From contig JAGMWG010000020.1 in NCBI GenBank assembly GCA_020744225.1, forward strand, positions 930,001 through 994,000: a stretch of DNA of 64,000 nt. Direction: 5' to 3'. The notes under the pieces are model-generated. The model was given only the letters and a program-made list of their open reading frames with translations, did no database searches and was not told the DNA's origin. Origin of the DNA: Paraphoma chrysanthemicola. Lineage: Eukaryota; Ascomycota; Dothideomycetes; Pleosporales; Phaeosphaeriaceae. Position 1 is the stretch's first letter; every line of letters begins with the position of its first letter. Of this stretch, positions 22,683 to 35,060 are shown piece after piece. Both the position numbers and the translations under genes were made by a program.

Positions 22683-23602
22683 TGTTGCGACGAAAATAGG
22701 TGTGGTTAGAAGCGAAGAGATGCGCAGCGCAGCCTCCAAGTGTGCAGAGTCCGGAGGCCGTGAGCGAGGGTGGGTGTCGTCGTCGTCGGCGTTGCGTCTG
22801 GTGTTGCGAATGACGATGCATCACCGCACACGGAGCTTCAATGTTTGGGGTGCACGAGCCAACAGACAACAGACAGGGATCAGCGAACAGCAACCGCGAT
22901 CCGAACGCCAAGCGAAGCAAAGCACGTGACGCCCGCCTCGTTCTCCTTCAGCCGGCATGTTCACGGTCCACCTGCCCACAGGCGAGAGACGTGTTCGCTC
23001 CCGACTTGGCGGCCAGTGACATATTTGACACATTTCTCCGCACCAATATCATGCCATGCTGCTCACTCTATTGCAACCAGGTTGATGCTGGCGCATGTGC
23101 AGTAGGTCGCCATCGCAGTGGTCCAGACCCTCTCGTGCCTCTGTTTCCCGCAGCAGTCACCTGGTGGCTGGATTCACTTCCAGCGGCCTGCTGTCTTGTT
23201 GCGCGACTTGACGCCGCCGCATCTGCATCAGTCTACCGCTTGCCGCCTCTGAATCGCAGTCTTGTTTCTTCAGAGGTGTTGATCTTGCGGAACCTTGAAG
23301 TTTCTGGTGGAACTGCTCTACTACTGAGGCGTCAGAATCACATTCAAGCTTGAACATCACAGCAAGAGGGCCTAATGAGTAAACGGATGCGTCCATCCCA
23401 TTGAATATCAACCAATATCAACAAGCTGAAGGAAAGACTATCGACAAAACATTTTCGTGAAAACATTCCGCACACCAGCTCTCAGTACCAGCAGCGTCTC
23501 CACTTCAAGCCATTCGGAATATCCACCTTCCACTCGGAAAGCGCAATTGATTCCGTGACATTGCGACCGCTACAAAGCAAACATGGCCAATAATTAGCCA
23601 AT
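22683..23602. other. intergenic upstream of kinesin-8
   Basis: Contains the kinesin promoter and the 3' region of the DUF4360 gene. Plus-strand frames here (up to 170 codons) overlap each other, lack domain character and are Arg/Ala/Ser-biased as expected for chance frames in GC-rich DNA. Confidence 0.5.
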
Positions 23603-24344
23603 CTATGCCTTGGGCGTCTTGCACTTTTGCCACTGCACGTACACAACTTGGGTGAACTTGAGATCAGTCGAATCCGTGGTGAGCAGACCAGACGCCTTGG
23701 TGTTGGCGCTGTTGCTGAGGCGGACCTGGGAGTTGATGTTGAGCAGACCGGCCGCGCCGCAGGGGGACCAGACGACCGAGGTGGAGTCGGCCTCATCGTG
23801 CTTGAGGTAGTCGCCCGTAGCAGGGCCAATGAAGCTGTACTCAGTGGAGGACTGCACATTGTTAGTCTATGGTGTTTGCTCAACACCAGCCGGCTGAAAC
23901 ATACCTGTTGAGTCTGGCCAGAGAAGTAGTAGGTGGACTTGAGGGTACCAGTGACGCCCTTCTCGATGGACGAGTAACCGCGGTAGTCGGCGGACAGGAT
24001 GGAGTACTGGAAGCCGCCGGGGTACTCAATGTCGACGTTGAGCTGGCAGTTCTTGCGCTGCTCGGTGACGGCGATGCCAGGGCCAATGGAGGCGATGTAC
24101 GAGTCGAAGATGAGGGTGACGATGCTGCGGTCGGCCGAGATCTGGGAGCTCATGGTTCCCTGGGGGCATCCGGTTCCACCATAGGTAACACCTCGGATCT
24201 TGACCTGTGGGATGTTAGTTATCATGAACTCAACTCCCAAATTGAACAACGTACCTGACCCGCTGGGGGTGCCTCACCAACCTGCTGGCCGGGAAGAGCT
24301 GGGGCCGCGGCAGCGAGAAGGGGGAAAGCAAGGAGCCACTTCAT
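23603..24344 (-). CDS. secreted DUF4360 protein, 212 aa
   Basis: Three exons, 24344-24255, 24204-23905 and 23851-23603, with introns of 50 and 53 bp. The first exon encodes a signal peptide (MKWLLAFPLLAAAAPALPG). The mature part carries the DUF4360 signatures IRGVTYGGTGCPQG, FDSYIASIGPG, RKNCQLN and DADSTSVVWSPCG-like EADSTSVVWSPCG, ending shortly after QWQKC. Four cysteines in the mature chain suggest two disulfides. DUF4360 proteins are small, secreted, fungal-enriched proteins of unknown function, often abundant in culture fluid or during host contact. Length is normal for the family. The upstream region to the right is long (about 2.3 kb), which leaves room for complex regulation. Confidence 0.88.
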
Positions 24345-26665
24345 TTTGAATGAATTGAGTCGAGGGTTGGATCCGAAGCTGCGGAAGATGGAGATCTGAA
24401 GAGAGAATTGTAGTGAAGACCGAGAGTGGAAGCTGAATGATGATCATTTAGGAGGCATGTGGACCGGGTTATATACCATTTCTTCGGCAACATGCACTTT
24501 GCATCTAGCGACGCACCCACTGGGACGGCAGCACCAGTTCCATCACTCGACTGTGTAGATTAGTCTGATAGCGGCTGCCAAGGGAATGTAGCAATATCGA
24601 GTACGGCTGGACCGGCGGGCCGCTCGTGCTCAGTGGTCCAGAACGACTTCTACTGCTCAGGTGAGTTCGTGTTTCCGACGAGATGCACGGCGTTTTTTCT
24701 CCGGTGGCGTGTGGAACTCGTCTCAGCACTGAGTGCCAATATCTGGGGTAGTCTTCACATTCGCGCAACACAATCAAGTATCGAGCGCGACGTGTCCCAA
24801 ATGAGCATGCTGAGGCAGCTTCTTTTCGAGCGTCCAGGTCGTGAGCGAGCAAAAACCCTGGGACAAGTTGCCGTGTGGTCACTATCCGTCTGATTTGCCA
24901 TCTACTCTACCCGGATTTCAAAGGGTGAGGAAGTGGACCTGTCATCGCATGCAGCCGTTCGCGTGGTCCAATAGAGTCCTTTGGTCGCTGATACGAAGAG
25001 CAGCCTTCGGGCATTCACGACATGCATCGATTTCACTCATCAGATGATCGCCGGCGACCCGGTTCCTTCAGGAATGAGCGGTCGGCAGTCTCGCCGGTGC
25101 CCAGAATCCGAACTCCTCGTGGGCCTACACGGTGTCTGTATATTGAAGTTGAATTGGATAAATCTATTTCTCTGGGGTAGCGAGCTTGGAATAGCAACAC
25201 AGGGCCTGGATGCTGGGAGAGTACCCTCATGGGACAGCAAACGAGGCTCCACTCGAGCAGTGACATTCATCTATGGTCCCGTATGCAGTGCATCGGCAGA
25301 ATGTTGCGGAAGCGAGTGCTGAAAATAGAGCCATACCGAAGAGCAAGCCTTCGTGATGGTAGGTATCGAGGTTGTCCCATGTCGCAGATCTCGAAAAGGC
25401 ATGCACACAGTGCGGCTAGATTAACCTTATATTAAAGCTTGTCACTCCATCGTGGCTCGAGACCCTGCGATAATATCAATAAGCGAGAACGATTTCCTGC
25501 AAGGGCAGGTAGAGGTTCCTTGACGCTAGCGACAAAAATAAACGCTCAGACATGGTCACGATTTGTTTCGCTATACCCGGTGATTGGAAAAGCGCGCCAC
25601 CTGAAGGAGGTTGTCGTGAAGAGTCCAGATTGGCACCCTGCCGGCCTGTGACTGCTTGGGCAAGGCCGACGTCAACGACTTCAAGCGTAATAGATTGGGG
25701 TTTGATTACACATATCGTGTAACTGGGGCGCGATACGAAAGTCGTGCGAGCATGACCTTGGCGAGAATTGTTGCTGGGCCGTAGCTGGGAATATGTCGTG
25801 AAACTTGAGCCTACTGATGGATTGGGTTTCCCTCGCCGATGCACGAAGACTCCTGCTCCTCCACGACAGAGAGCTGAGGCGACAAGAACGCTGCGGTGAA
25901 TGAGAATGACCTGACGGGACTAACAAGACTGCAGAACCATGCCGCTCCTTATCGTCGGCTGCAGACGCACTTTGGCTGTTTGTAGACGGTCGTGCTTCTC
26001 TCGGAGCTGTTGCTCGTTCACCTCGGAAAGCTGCCTGCCGGCGCGTTAACGAGGCATCTCTGCTGTACCTTCACGAGAACTATTCTCCGAAGTAAGCAAT
26101 GAACATAGCTACGACACCTTCAGCTTTGGAAATCGGCCACACGCGAGGAAGCTGGGAGAGGAAGGCTGTCCTGGGGTCTCCCGGCATGTCCGCAATGTCC
26201 GGGTAAAGCAAGCCCTGGTCTCGCCCAAACATTGAACGTGCGACAAGCCTCGGGCGGCTTAGAGCGCATGCTACAAATTGGGAGACGACAGCAGAATTAC
26301 AAAGTTGGCGGTAAAGACGGCCTGAGACGAACGCGAAGGTAAGAAGCAGACGTCGACGTCTGAATCCACGAAGCGAAGTCCACCCGCGGAACGAAGATCA
26401 GCGCCGCCATGCTTCGCGAACAAATTACCCCGCCACACTGTGGCTGAAGCAGCCAGCCGCGGCTCGATTTGTCAGGCGCGATGATGGCGTCACAGACATC
26501 CCTACCATATTCGCGGCGAATCTCAAATCGCCCAGAAGCACATAACAACAGCTCTGGAATCGCTCTGAGCTCCTTCAAACCATTTTCAGAAATATACAGG
26601 ACTTTCAGCTTTCCAACCTGAAGCTCCTCCCACCCCTCATTCTCGCCTTCCTCTCCTACCTCTCC
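24345..26665. other. long intergenic region between DUF4360 and msrA genes
   Basis: About 2.3 kb between divergently transcribed genes. Open frames are short (none above 167 codons, the longest overlapping the msrA first exon on the other strand). No tRNA, repeat or domain was recognised. The left end should contain the DUF4360 promoter and the right end the msrA promoter. Confidence 0.5.
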
Positions 26666-27330
26666 ATGTCCTTCCTGACCAAGCTCTTCCGCCCCTTCAC
26701 AACAACCAGCATGTCGAGCGCACCCGCCACCCCGATCAACGTGCCCGCAGGCGCACAAACTGCGACAGTCGCCGCAGGATGCTTCTGGGGCGTCGAGCAC
26801 ATGTTCCGACGCACATTTGAGAAGAAGGGACTATACGATGCACGAGTCGGGTATATTGGCGGGGATTCAGAAAACCCGAGTTACAGAGCTGTGTGCAGTG
26901 GACGTACAGGACGTAAGTGATCATATCCTCCCCTTGTGGAAATGGGAAATTGTCCAGTGGACTAACAGATCGGCTTTTAGACGCAGAAGCCCTCCAAGTA
27001 ACCTACGACCCCACACAAGTCTCGTACAGCACCCTCCTCGAATTCTTCTACAAAATGCACGACCCTACGACTGCGAACCGCCAGGGCCCAGACACGGGCT
27101 CTCAGTACCGTAGCGCGATATTCTACCACAATGCTGAGCAGGAGAAGGAGGCGCGAGAGATTACAAAGAAGGTAAATGAGCAGTGGTGGAAGGGCGGCGT
27201 TGTTACGGAGATTCTGCCCGCAGGACAATGGTGGGACGCAGAGCAGTATCATCAGCTGTACTTGGACAATAACCCGGGTGGGTATGAGTGTCCGAGTCAT
27301 TTCTTGAGGAAGTTTGCGGATCTGCAGTAG
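26666..27330 (+). CDS. msrA: peptide-methionine (S)-S-oxide reductase, 198 aa
   Basis: Two exons, 26666-26912 and 26981-27330, joined across a 68 bp intron that restores GRTGHAEALQV. The catalytic motif GCFWG is present, followed by the GYIGG and Y-rich substrate region, GSQYRSAIFYH and the C-terminal QWWDAEQYHQLYL. The enzyme reduces methionine S-sulfoxide in proteins and free amino acid using thioredoxin, protecting against oxidative damage. Two starts fit: Met at 26666 gives an N-terminal extension MSFLTKLFRPFTTTS that could act as a weak mitochondrial presequence, while Met at 26711 gives the cytosolic-type length. Length and all catalytic positions are normal. Confidence 0.93.
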
Positions 27331-27466
27331 ATGGTGTTATAGCAGGATGAAATATCAATGATAATGATGACGAACATCAACCAAAGCAACGTTATGAAAC
27401 GTGAAGTTGATTTCATAGTACTGCTTATTCAAGGTCGCATATACACAAATTCTTGATCAACAGTGT

Positions 27467-28028
27467 TTACTCGGGCGGCATTGTCTCAAACGTCTGCGCA
27501 ACCTCCTTCTCCCACGAGAACCTCGCCTTTCCGTAAATCTCTGCCGCAGGCTCGAATCCCGCACCAGGTCCCTTATCTCCCAGCAGACCCGTCCGCAGGA
27601 CAATCTTATCGTCACCAAGAGCTTCCTGGTGGTGGTACACGTGCGTGGTGCAGTTCTTGCAGTAGTACTATGAAAGCAATCAACACCAATACTTGCAAAC
27701 TGTTTGGGTGAACCTGGTACTTACGCAGTGAACGCCCTTGCCTGAATCGCCCTTGTATGTGTACTTTCCCAGGTCCTTGCCTTTGGTGATGTTCAAGGCC
27801 GACTTGGGGATGATTTGGTTGAGCGTGTAGGGTGCGCCGGAAAGGTACTTGCACGTGTCGCAATGGCTAGAAATGTTGTTAGTCAAATGCATCACATCTC
27901 CAGGTATGTTGGAATTCGTTGGGAACTCTAATGGCAGCATACCATAGAACATGACCTTGCTGGTCCTTGCTCAATTCCGCCGTCCATTCCGTCTGGCCGC
28001 AGTGGCAGTGTCCGTTGAAAGTCGACAT
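27467..28028 (-). CDS. GFA-domain (glutathione-dependent formaldehyde-activating-type, Mss4-like fold) protein, 142 aa
   Basis: Three exons (28028-27943, 27866-27725, 27667-27467) with introns of 76 and 57 bp in phase. The zinc-binding cysteines are in place: GHCHCGQTEW near the start, VLCHCDTCKYLSGAPY across the first intron, and YYCKNCTTHVY after the second. This is the standard arrangement of the GFA family, known from glutathione-dependent formaldehyde-activating enzyme and centromere protein V. Most fungal members are uncharacterised, so the reaction with S-hydroxymethylglutathione is possible but not shown. No targeting signal is visible. It converges with msrA with only about 136 bp between stops; both are small redox/thiol-related genes, which may be coincidence. 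Confidence 0.87.
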
Positions 28029-29180
28029 TCTGATTCGCTAGTGTGGTAGGTATTCTCGATACAGTAAGATGCAATGAATGGTAGACAACAGGGTTCTCAG
28101 CAACAGGACTCAAGTACTTATATAGCCATGATCGGGGTCTGCAGTAGCTCCTCTCCTCATTTTCCTTCGTTCTCCTTGTGCTCCTACACCTAGCCAGCGC
28201 GGCGGTTGCCTGGGCCGGAGCACATGCCCGACGTCGCATCGGTGTGCATACTATGGGGCCCTGGAGCGATTATTTGTCACCGAGCGACGCGGATTTGGTA
28301 CAGATGCATCCGGCATGACGTTGGAGCTTCTCCGCCAGAGCTACATTCGAAGCAATTCGTCTAGAGAACGAGAAATCTCCGACTTCGCGCGATGCTCGAT
28401 TGGTCTTTGATCCACCTTGATCCTTCGCCTTCCTCATTGCGGTTCATATCTAGCCATCCTGAGGCATGCGAAGGAAGCGATAGCGGTATGGAAGCATCTG
28501 TCATCGTACAAGAGCTCCGAGCTTGGGCCAGGAGACGGGAATAACAAACATGACGTGGGCGGGGCAAGCTAGTCCTTACAGCCCGGATCCGCTGGTCGAG
28601 ACGAGCGTGAGCGCAGAATGACGCCGGAAGAAGGATGGGAATTCCAAATTGCCGTCTTTTTTGTTGACAGATTACGGCTTAGAAATCGATCACTGCGCGT
28701 CGGATCGCCGCATGGCGCTGTTCGCGCCGGTCCGCCGCAGGCGTCGAAACTGCAACCATCATCAGCGAGAGGGCTAAGAAAGCGCTTGAACAGAACATGG
28801 TTGTCCCGCTACTACGAATGGATTCCGGTTGTGAATGTGAACTGAACGCTTGGACGAAGAAGATTAACTAGAGTGAATGCTGTCAAAAAGGAAAGAGGAT
28901 CAGGAACTCTGAGGAAAGTGCGGCGTCGATCGAATTGAGGTGACTCCAGAATTACGAGGAAAGATCGCGTCGAATACACCCACGCCATCACACGTGGAAG
29001 ACTCGAAAGAAGCTCATCCCATGACAGGGCCACCAAAATTCGACAAGACGCATAGACAAAACTGGTTTGATGTTGTCAAATTACTGCGGGCACGTTGGGT
29101 TATATACATTCACGATTAACTATTCCGCATGCAGCAGATCAGTAAACACAGCATAAACCTAACGACTTTAATTCGTCGCT
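28029..29180. other. intergenic between GFA gene and amidase
   Basis: About 1.15 kb. Pyrimidine-rich sequence near 28140-28190 fits the GFA-gene promoter. Nothing coding was recognised in the remainder. Confidence 0.5.
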
Positions 29181-30979
29181 TTAATCGACCTCTAATAGCT
29201 GATATCTTCCACCATGCTTATCCAGCGCATCCTCCACACGCTCCATAATCGCAAGCACCTTCTCCTCCTCCAATCTCCGGCCAACGACTTGCACAGCCAC
29301 AGGTAGACCAGCCATCTTCTGCGCATCGTAGTGCTTGTACGCGCCTTGCGCAACGCCATTGAGTTTCTTGAAATTGAAAGTTGACGGCAATGCATCCTTG
29401 ACAGGGTCGACATGCGTCACCGGGATAATGCCAGCTGTATAGTCGAGCTGCGCTAAGTCAGTATGCATCTGCCAGCGACGACTAAGAGGAACTCACAAGA
29501 TTGAACAAGAACGTGTAACCACAACTACTAACAGCATCATGCATACCGCCATGCGGCACTGCAGGCGTAGCATTCGGCGGGGTGAGCATGACATCCATTT
29601 TCGCCGTCTCGGACCACCACGTGAAGAAGTTATTCTTGTATGCTTCGCGCTGGCCGGCAAGTTGCCAGTACTCGTAAGCCGATTTGGGACTCCAGTTACG
29701 GATCAAGCCGGCCCAGATCTCGTCGCCCTTGATGTATCGCACGTACAGGTAGTGCATGTACTTGATGAACCGAGGAAGGCGCATGTAGCGAACCATCTGT
29801 GCAGCGCCGAGGTCATTCCATTCGCCAGTGCGGAAATGCGACATGAAGGTGTTACCTCCATCGCTGAGCAGTAGATGTGATGCAAGGCGTAGCGCTTCGT
29901 ATGGTGATGGTGGCTCGACGTCAAAGACCTCATGTCCTTCAGCGGCAAGTGCTTTGGCAACCTCGTCTAAAGCACGCGCGCATGCTGGCGAAGGGTCAAC
30001 TACACGATCGGTGCGCATGACACCTATCCGCAGCTTCTTCTTCTCCTTGTACTCTTCTTCAATCTCTTCTCGCCATGCAAGAGGATGGCAAGTGTAATCG
30101 TATTTCCACGGCTGCATCTGGATGAAGCTGCGCGTGAAGTATGTCAGGTCATTCAGCGTGCGCGCCATCGGGCTGAAAACACTTGGAATAGCCTCCTGGC
30201 CTGACATGCTGGTGTTCATGCCCATCTTTGGCCAGCGTCCAGTCGAGCAACGTATCGAGTAGCAACCCGAGAAATGTGCTGGTGCGCGCACCGAACCCGC
30301 AACGTCGGAGCCAATGCCAATGCGGCTTCCACCAAATGCCAGCAGAGCTGACTCTCCGCCAGTCGAACCTCCAGGCGAATACTTGTTATTGTGCGGGTTG
30401 CTGCATTGTCCCCAAACGTCATTGGTAGATTCAAAGGAGAGCAACGTAGTTGGTAAATTGGTCTTCACGAAAGGCACCGCACCAGCGTCCTTTAAAATCT
30501 TGACCATGGATCCATCCTCCTTGTATGGCTTGCCCACGTTTCTTGAGTAACCAACAGAGATGTCAAAGCCCTTGACCTGTAGTGAGTCCTTCAACGAGAC
30601 TGGAATGCCGGCCAATGGACCTTTCAAATTGATCTCTTTCTCCGCCCACTCCTCGGCTTCTGGAAACAGTATCTCCGTAACGCAGTTTGTCTTCTCCTGT
30701 GCCTTTATCGCGACCTTTCCGTATGCGCGCAGGATGTCGACTGGGCTGGTGACATGGTTTTGCACCTCTTGAACCAATTCTTGTATTGGCTTGCCTAGGA
30801 TGGTACGTTCTGACGATGACAGGGGGTATCGATATGTGGAGGGGAGGTTTGCAATCTTGGAGGCTCGTTCTGACTGCTTGCGCTGGCTTCAGTATGGTCA
30901 GCGGAGAGCTTCAGTGGGCTGAGATGCGCAGAGGTACCTACCAGTCCGCCTTATGTTGTCGATACTCTATGAGACCCAT
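29181..30979 (-). CDS. fungal amidase (amidase signature family), about 564 aa
   Basis: The well-supported part is 30886-29497 joined to 29447-29181 across a 49 bp intron. A short first exon, 30979-30942, joined across a 55 bp intron with a CTGAC branch-like element, gives a Met start and correct phase; this exon is tentative. The Ser-cis-Ser-Lys triad is visible: Lys in PVSLKDSLQVKG, the cis-Ser in GGSTGGE, and the nucleophile Ser in GSDVAGSVRAPAHFSGC. The C-terminal exon carries NLLDYTAGIIPVT across the splice and MAGLPVAVQVVGRR. Overall length matches fungal acetamidase or fatty-acid-amide-hydrolase-like enzymes. It hydrolyses a carboxamide; substrate cannot be told from sequence. No signal peptide is visible. 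Confidence 0.87.
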
Positions 30980-32302
30980 ATTTGCTACCGTGGAAGAAAG
31001 TGAATAGAAAGTAAAGAATGCAAAAGCATCAGGATAGACCTCGGAAGGTCACCGCCATTACTTATCGGCAGCATGTCGTTCTGAACATGCGCGCATATTG
31101 CCGGCTGCTTAACTGCGGAACGAGTGCGGAGGTCAGGTTTCGGCTGGACCTTCCGCTTGCGAGCTGGACGCGGCCAGGAGTGGGGAGCTCTCCCCCATTC
31201 AACACCAACTTTATCCATCGTCAACACAAGGCGCGCCTTTTGACATATATCTCTCCGCGTTCCTGGTGCATGGTAGTACATGGCAAGATTTCTTTGAAGT
31301 GCGAACAGCGCATGTGACCAACACACCCTATTTTCTCTGTCACTCCACATCGGACATGTCACTGGGTACTAGAGCGCATCCGTCAGTGAACATAACTTGT
31401 GCACAGCATATTCTCTTCATGCCGTAGATCAGGTCCATCCAATGCGCGACAAGATCGAGCAGCACGTCATACAAGCATTGACGTGGGCTCTGCAGCTGTC
31501 CTGTCATCGACAATCGTGTTACTTCAGCAACGCCATCACCACATCACCGAACCACGATTGCCAACTGTGTTTCATGCTTCCGCGCATCTGATTGAGCCTC
31601 AACACAATCTAAGCATAGGTCCCGCGCGCGATGCTGGTCGGCAAGGCGGAGGTGGGACCGGGGAAGGAGAGCGACAGCCGCAACTTCGCCTCATGTCCAC
31701 TCGATCTACGGTGCAAACTGTGGCTCGAGATTCTCCAGGCACCGCCTGAAACTCTGGTACCTGAATGGCTTCCCCAGAACTGATGTTCATTATGTCAGGG
31801 GTTTGTTATGCTGTAGCCGCCGCTATGCGTCAGTGCGGCTCTCGGACATTTTCTGCTGCACCTGAGTCCTCGCTTCCCATTGGCTCGTCCAGCGACTACT
31901 CGAAATGCCATGAAACTGATGAGGTCCAGACAACCGACATGTAAGAATAGCAACGACAGGAGCTATACCGCTTTCGAAAAAGTTGTTGAACGTGCATCTT
32001 GATGTCCAAATGTATAAGATGCGCTGGAGACAGCAGCAGTAACAGTCATCAAACAGCTCATCATCCAACTCACAACCACTTGAGTTTCCTTTCCTCTTTT
32101 TCTTATTTCCTTGTTTCCTTGTTTCCTATCTGGGTCTCATTCGTTCGATACTTGTCCATTCAACACTTTCTTTCATCTGCTGGCAGATCGCATTCCGTTC
32201 CTTGCGACATAAAAGTACTTCGGCCGTTCAGCACGACATCCATTCACTCACGACAATCCTTTCAACCTCGTCTCCAGCAAACACCACCTTCATTCAATCA
32301 AG
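30980..32302. other. intergenic between amidase and MARVEL gene
   Basis: A 1.3 kb divergent intergenic region. Only short overlapping frames were seen. The right end contains a pyrimidine-rich tract listed separately. Confidence 0.5.
32085..32130 (+). promoter_or_regulatory. pyrimidine-rich tract upstream of the MARVEL gene
   Basis: A run rich in C and T, with the unit CTTGTTTC repeated imperfectly, lies about 170-220 bp before the start codon at 32303. CT-rich tracts just upstream of the transcription start are common in strongly expressed filamentous-fungal genes. This is a compositional observation only. Confidence 0.35.
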
Positions 32303-32991
32303 ATGCCTGTCCCAAGCTATGGAGCTATGCCTTTGAGCAAGATGTTCTTGATGGTTCGCGTCCTTCAGGCCCTCTGCATGATCATCGTCATTGGCATTAC
32401 ATCCAATTTTGTTCAAATGATCGTCACAACTGGTGTCGAGCCTCCGAAAGAATTCGTTGGCACTCTGAGTGTGGTGAGTAGAATACGCTCCTCATTCCGT
32501 AGCATCGCTAACAGCGTCAGACCTGCATCGCCACTCTTTACATCATGGTCAGCGTCGGCTACTACTGGTCGCACGCCAACCTCGGCCTGCTCGTCATGAC
32601 CGGTGTTGACTCGCTCCTCCTCATCGCCTTCATCGTTTGCGCAGTCACACTCGGCAAGCCCATGTCATTCCTTAACTGCTATGTCATCGGCAAGTCATCC
32701 AACGAGGTCGATGCTCAATATGCCTACGCCTTTGTCACCGCGGCCGCTCAGAACCTCAACAAGTCGGGCTCCAGCCTTGGCCACTGGGCTGGTGTGACTC
32801 GTACCAACTGCTTCCAGGCCAAGACTGTGTGGGGTATGGCTATTGCTCTCTGGTACGTGCACTCTTGCTCATGCTCATCATACATCGCGCTAACACTACA
32901 CAGCATCCTCTTTACTGTCTCTTGCGCATTGCTGCCAACTCTCTGGTACAAGAACAAGAAGCCTGCCCCTAAGACCGTCGAGGAGGCGTGA
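32303..32991 (+). CDS. MARVEL-domain-like four-helix membrane protein, 196 aa
   Basis: Three exons, 32303-32473, 32521-32852 and 32904-32991, with introns of 47 and 51 bp. The protein has four hydrophobic segments (around residues 15-38, 55-70, 78-100 and 162-182) separated by short loops, with a long third loop containing the conserved-looking CYVIGKSSNEVDAQYAYAFV and a lysine-rich C-terminal tail. This is the pattern of fungal MARVEL-like proteins, which sit in the plasma membrane or endomembranes and are linked to membrane apposition and eisosome-type domains. The precise role is unknown. The extended pyrimidine-rich upstream region suggests robust expression. Confidence 0.8.
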
Positions 32992-34226
32992 TGGATTCGG
33001 TGCGGCGAAGATACATCAAGGAATGACAAGCCAAAAGCGATCTCTGCCAGCTTTTGATTCCTCCTTTTCATCACAAAAGTCATAAAAATATCGCATCGCA
33101 TTGGAGTTTGGCGGTGTTCTTTCATAGTCGTCCTCTTTTCGTTGGGCATTGAATGCCTCTAATCCTAATGGATATTTAAAAGGGCTTGTTCCCACCAAAA
33201 TTTATACATTTATCCCTACCGTTCTTCCTTTGCCAATCATTTCGCAATGCTCTTCTTCTGCAGATGATATGCCTTGACCCACTCATACACACTGAGGCCG
33301 TGTATGATCTCGTTCAAATTGATGCTCATCAAGTCTCGGGTATGCGACTTCAATTGCTACCTCTGCATCCAATCACATTCTCGCATGTTTGATAGTCACG
33401 TCTGGATCACACACTGGCCGCCAATATCCATGCATCATGATCCGCCTATATGAGTCCTTCAGCCGAATGGTATAATTAACAGGTGAAGTCCGAGCTCACA
33501 CGAGCCTGATGTGATGAATTACAGGAGATCTGACCCGACTATTCCTCGCCAGGGAGTGCACTAGAGCAAAGGGCGAAGCCTGAAGGTAAAGAAGCTACTA
33601 CCGGCAGACGGAGGGTACTGAGCTACATGAAAGCTAGGACCGATGCAGAAGTTGGTGTGCGAGGGACTGGGGAGACTGCCTGCGCGGTGACCGCGTTGTG
33701 GGCGTTGGCCGTGTGTGGTTGATAACTTGGTTGCAGCACGATAGGGCGGCAGAAGACATATTTGCCAATAGTAGTGGTAACCATCTGGGGAGGTAAAATA
33801 ATGACAGCCCATGACATTACGATTACGGTGCTTACTACAAGATTTTATCCACAGAACTCTGTAGGAAAACAGCACGTTTATACATCCGTGAGGAGTCGTG
33901 AGATTCCAGGAATTTGGACAGAACTTGCAGTTGCAATCATCATTTTAAGAATTTGGCTGTGCTACGAAACTATGCTGTCCTTGGGAAGCACCAGACTTTG
34001 GAATAGAGCTGCGTTTCAATACTGCTGTTGACGAATACTTAAATCCTTTACCCATTATAGGATAGCACTATTTAAGCCAAGCTTGCTTACACTTATATCG
34101 TCACAGCACCAATCCACCTCAATATACCGGCATGCACAAATGTCTTGCCACCTTGAGAGTTGTTCAATTCGTCCAGCGAAGACTAGTAGAGTCCTCAACC
34201 GAACATTTCGGGAATAGACTAGAGCG
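32992..34226. other. intergenic, gene-poor
   Basis: About 1.2 kb after the MARVEL gene with only short frames on either strand. Some parts (33430-34080) are AT-rich and stop-dense, possibly old decayed sequence, but I cannot identify a transposon. Confidence 0.45.
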
Positions 34227-35060
34227 CTAGACTGTAGGGTTTTGCAGCGGTGGGTACGGAAATTCTTGGCCGTCTCCCAGCCACTTTTGTTTGCATTTCG
34301 GCGCCGAACGAACTGTGATAGTCACGTATGGAGGTGATCTTGCGACTTTCCCGTTGGAACTCCGACGGTATGATCCTGGGTAAGAGTAGGGTTCCGGGTA
34401 TTGATCGCCGTAAGAATCCCACGCATGCGTTTCCGGGTAATGGTGAGAACCCGAATGGTGTCCATCGTTCTATGAGGCTGTTAGCGATTCGTTCTCAAAA
34501 TCAATACGACAAGCGCTAGAATTTCAGCGTTGCTCAAGAGACTACTCAATTGAGATCGGATGGGTTAGAGTCCACGACGGGCAATATCCCCATATTTAGG
34601 AACGCGACGACGAAGGGCTGGTCCCCTCGGAAGATTGCGCAACCGCTTAAAAATAGGTGCTGGGACGTACCACGAAATACTCATTTAGCCAAACGTCCAG
34701 ATAACCTTCGACAAGGCCGCCACAAGATTGCAAAAGGCCACCATTACATGGGTAGTTGCACATTCCAGGGGCCTCAGTGGGCTGGTCCGAAAATCCGTTG
34801 CCACAGTGACAGGTAGAGCCAGATCCTATAGCAAAGTACTTGTAGGGTGCATAGGGCGTGTGAGCTGTCTTGACTGAGCACAATCTGTTCGTTTGTGAGA
34901 AGGTGACACATTTGCGGTTGAAAGAATGTAGTCTCGCTCACGTTTTGCAACCCTCTTGCGTGAGACCACTTATGGAAGGTACTGCTATCCCGCAGAGTAA
35001 ACCTTCAAGGCAGCCAACATATTGGCTACCAGCTACCTCAGTTGACAGTAGCACGTTCAT
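34227..35060 (-). CDS. tentative WSC-domain protein, three exons, possibly incomplete or decaying
   Basis: Three exons fit in phase: 35060-34942, 34884-34671 and 34469-34227, with introns of 57 and 201 bp. The first junction unites QYVGCLEGLLCG and EGCKTLCSVKTAH with KYFAIGSGSTCHCGNGF, MCNYPCNGG and QSCGG, which is the cysteine spacing of a WSC carbohydrate-binding domain. The third exon encodes a Tyr/Pro/His/Ser-rich tail ending in VTITVRSAPKCK and further residues. The start at 35060 gives no clear signal peptide, which is odd because WSC proteins are secreted or wall sensors; an upstream exon may be missing. The second intron is much longer than others in the window and could hide another exon or an alternative end. 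The WSC domain is convincing; the overall model is not. Confidence 0.45.

Noticed and set aside
22841..23353. 170-codon plus-strand frame upstream of kinesin-8
   Set aside because: Composition is as expected by chance in GC-rich DNA, there are overlapping frames of similar length, and no domain or splice partner was found.
26297..26800. 167-codon minus-strand frame overlapping the msrA first exon
   Set aside because: Shadow of the msrA coding sequence with Cys/Gly-rich low-quality composition.
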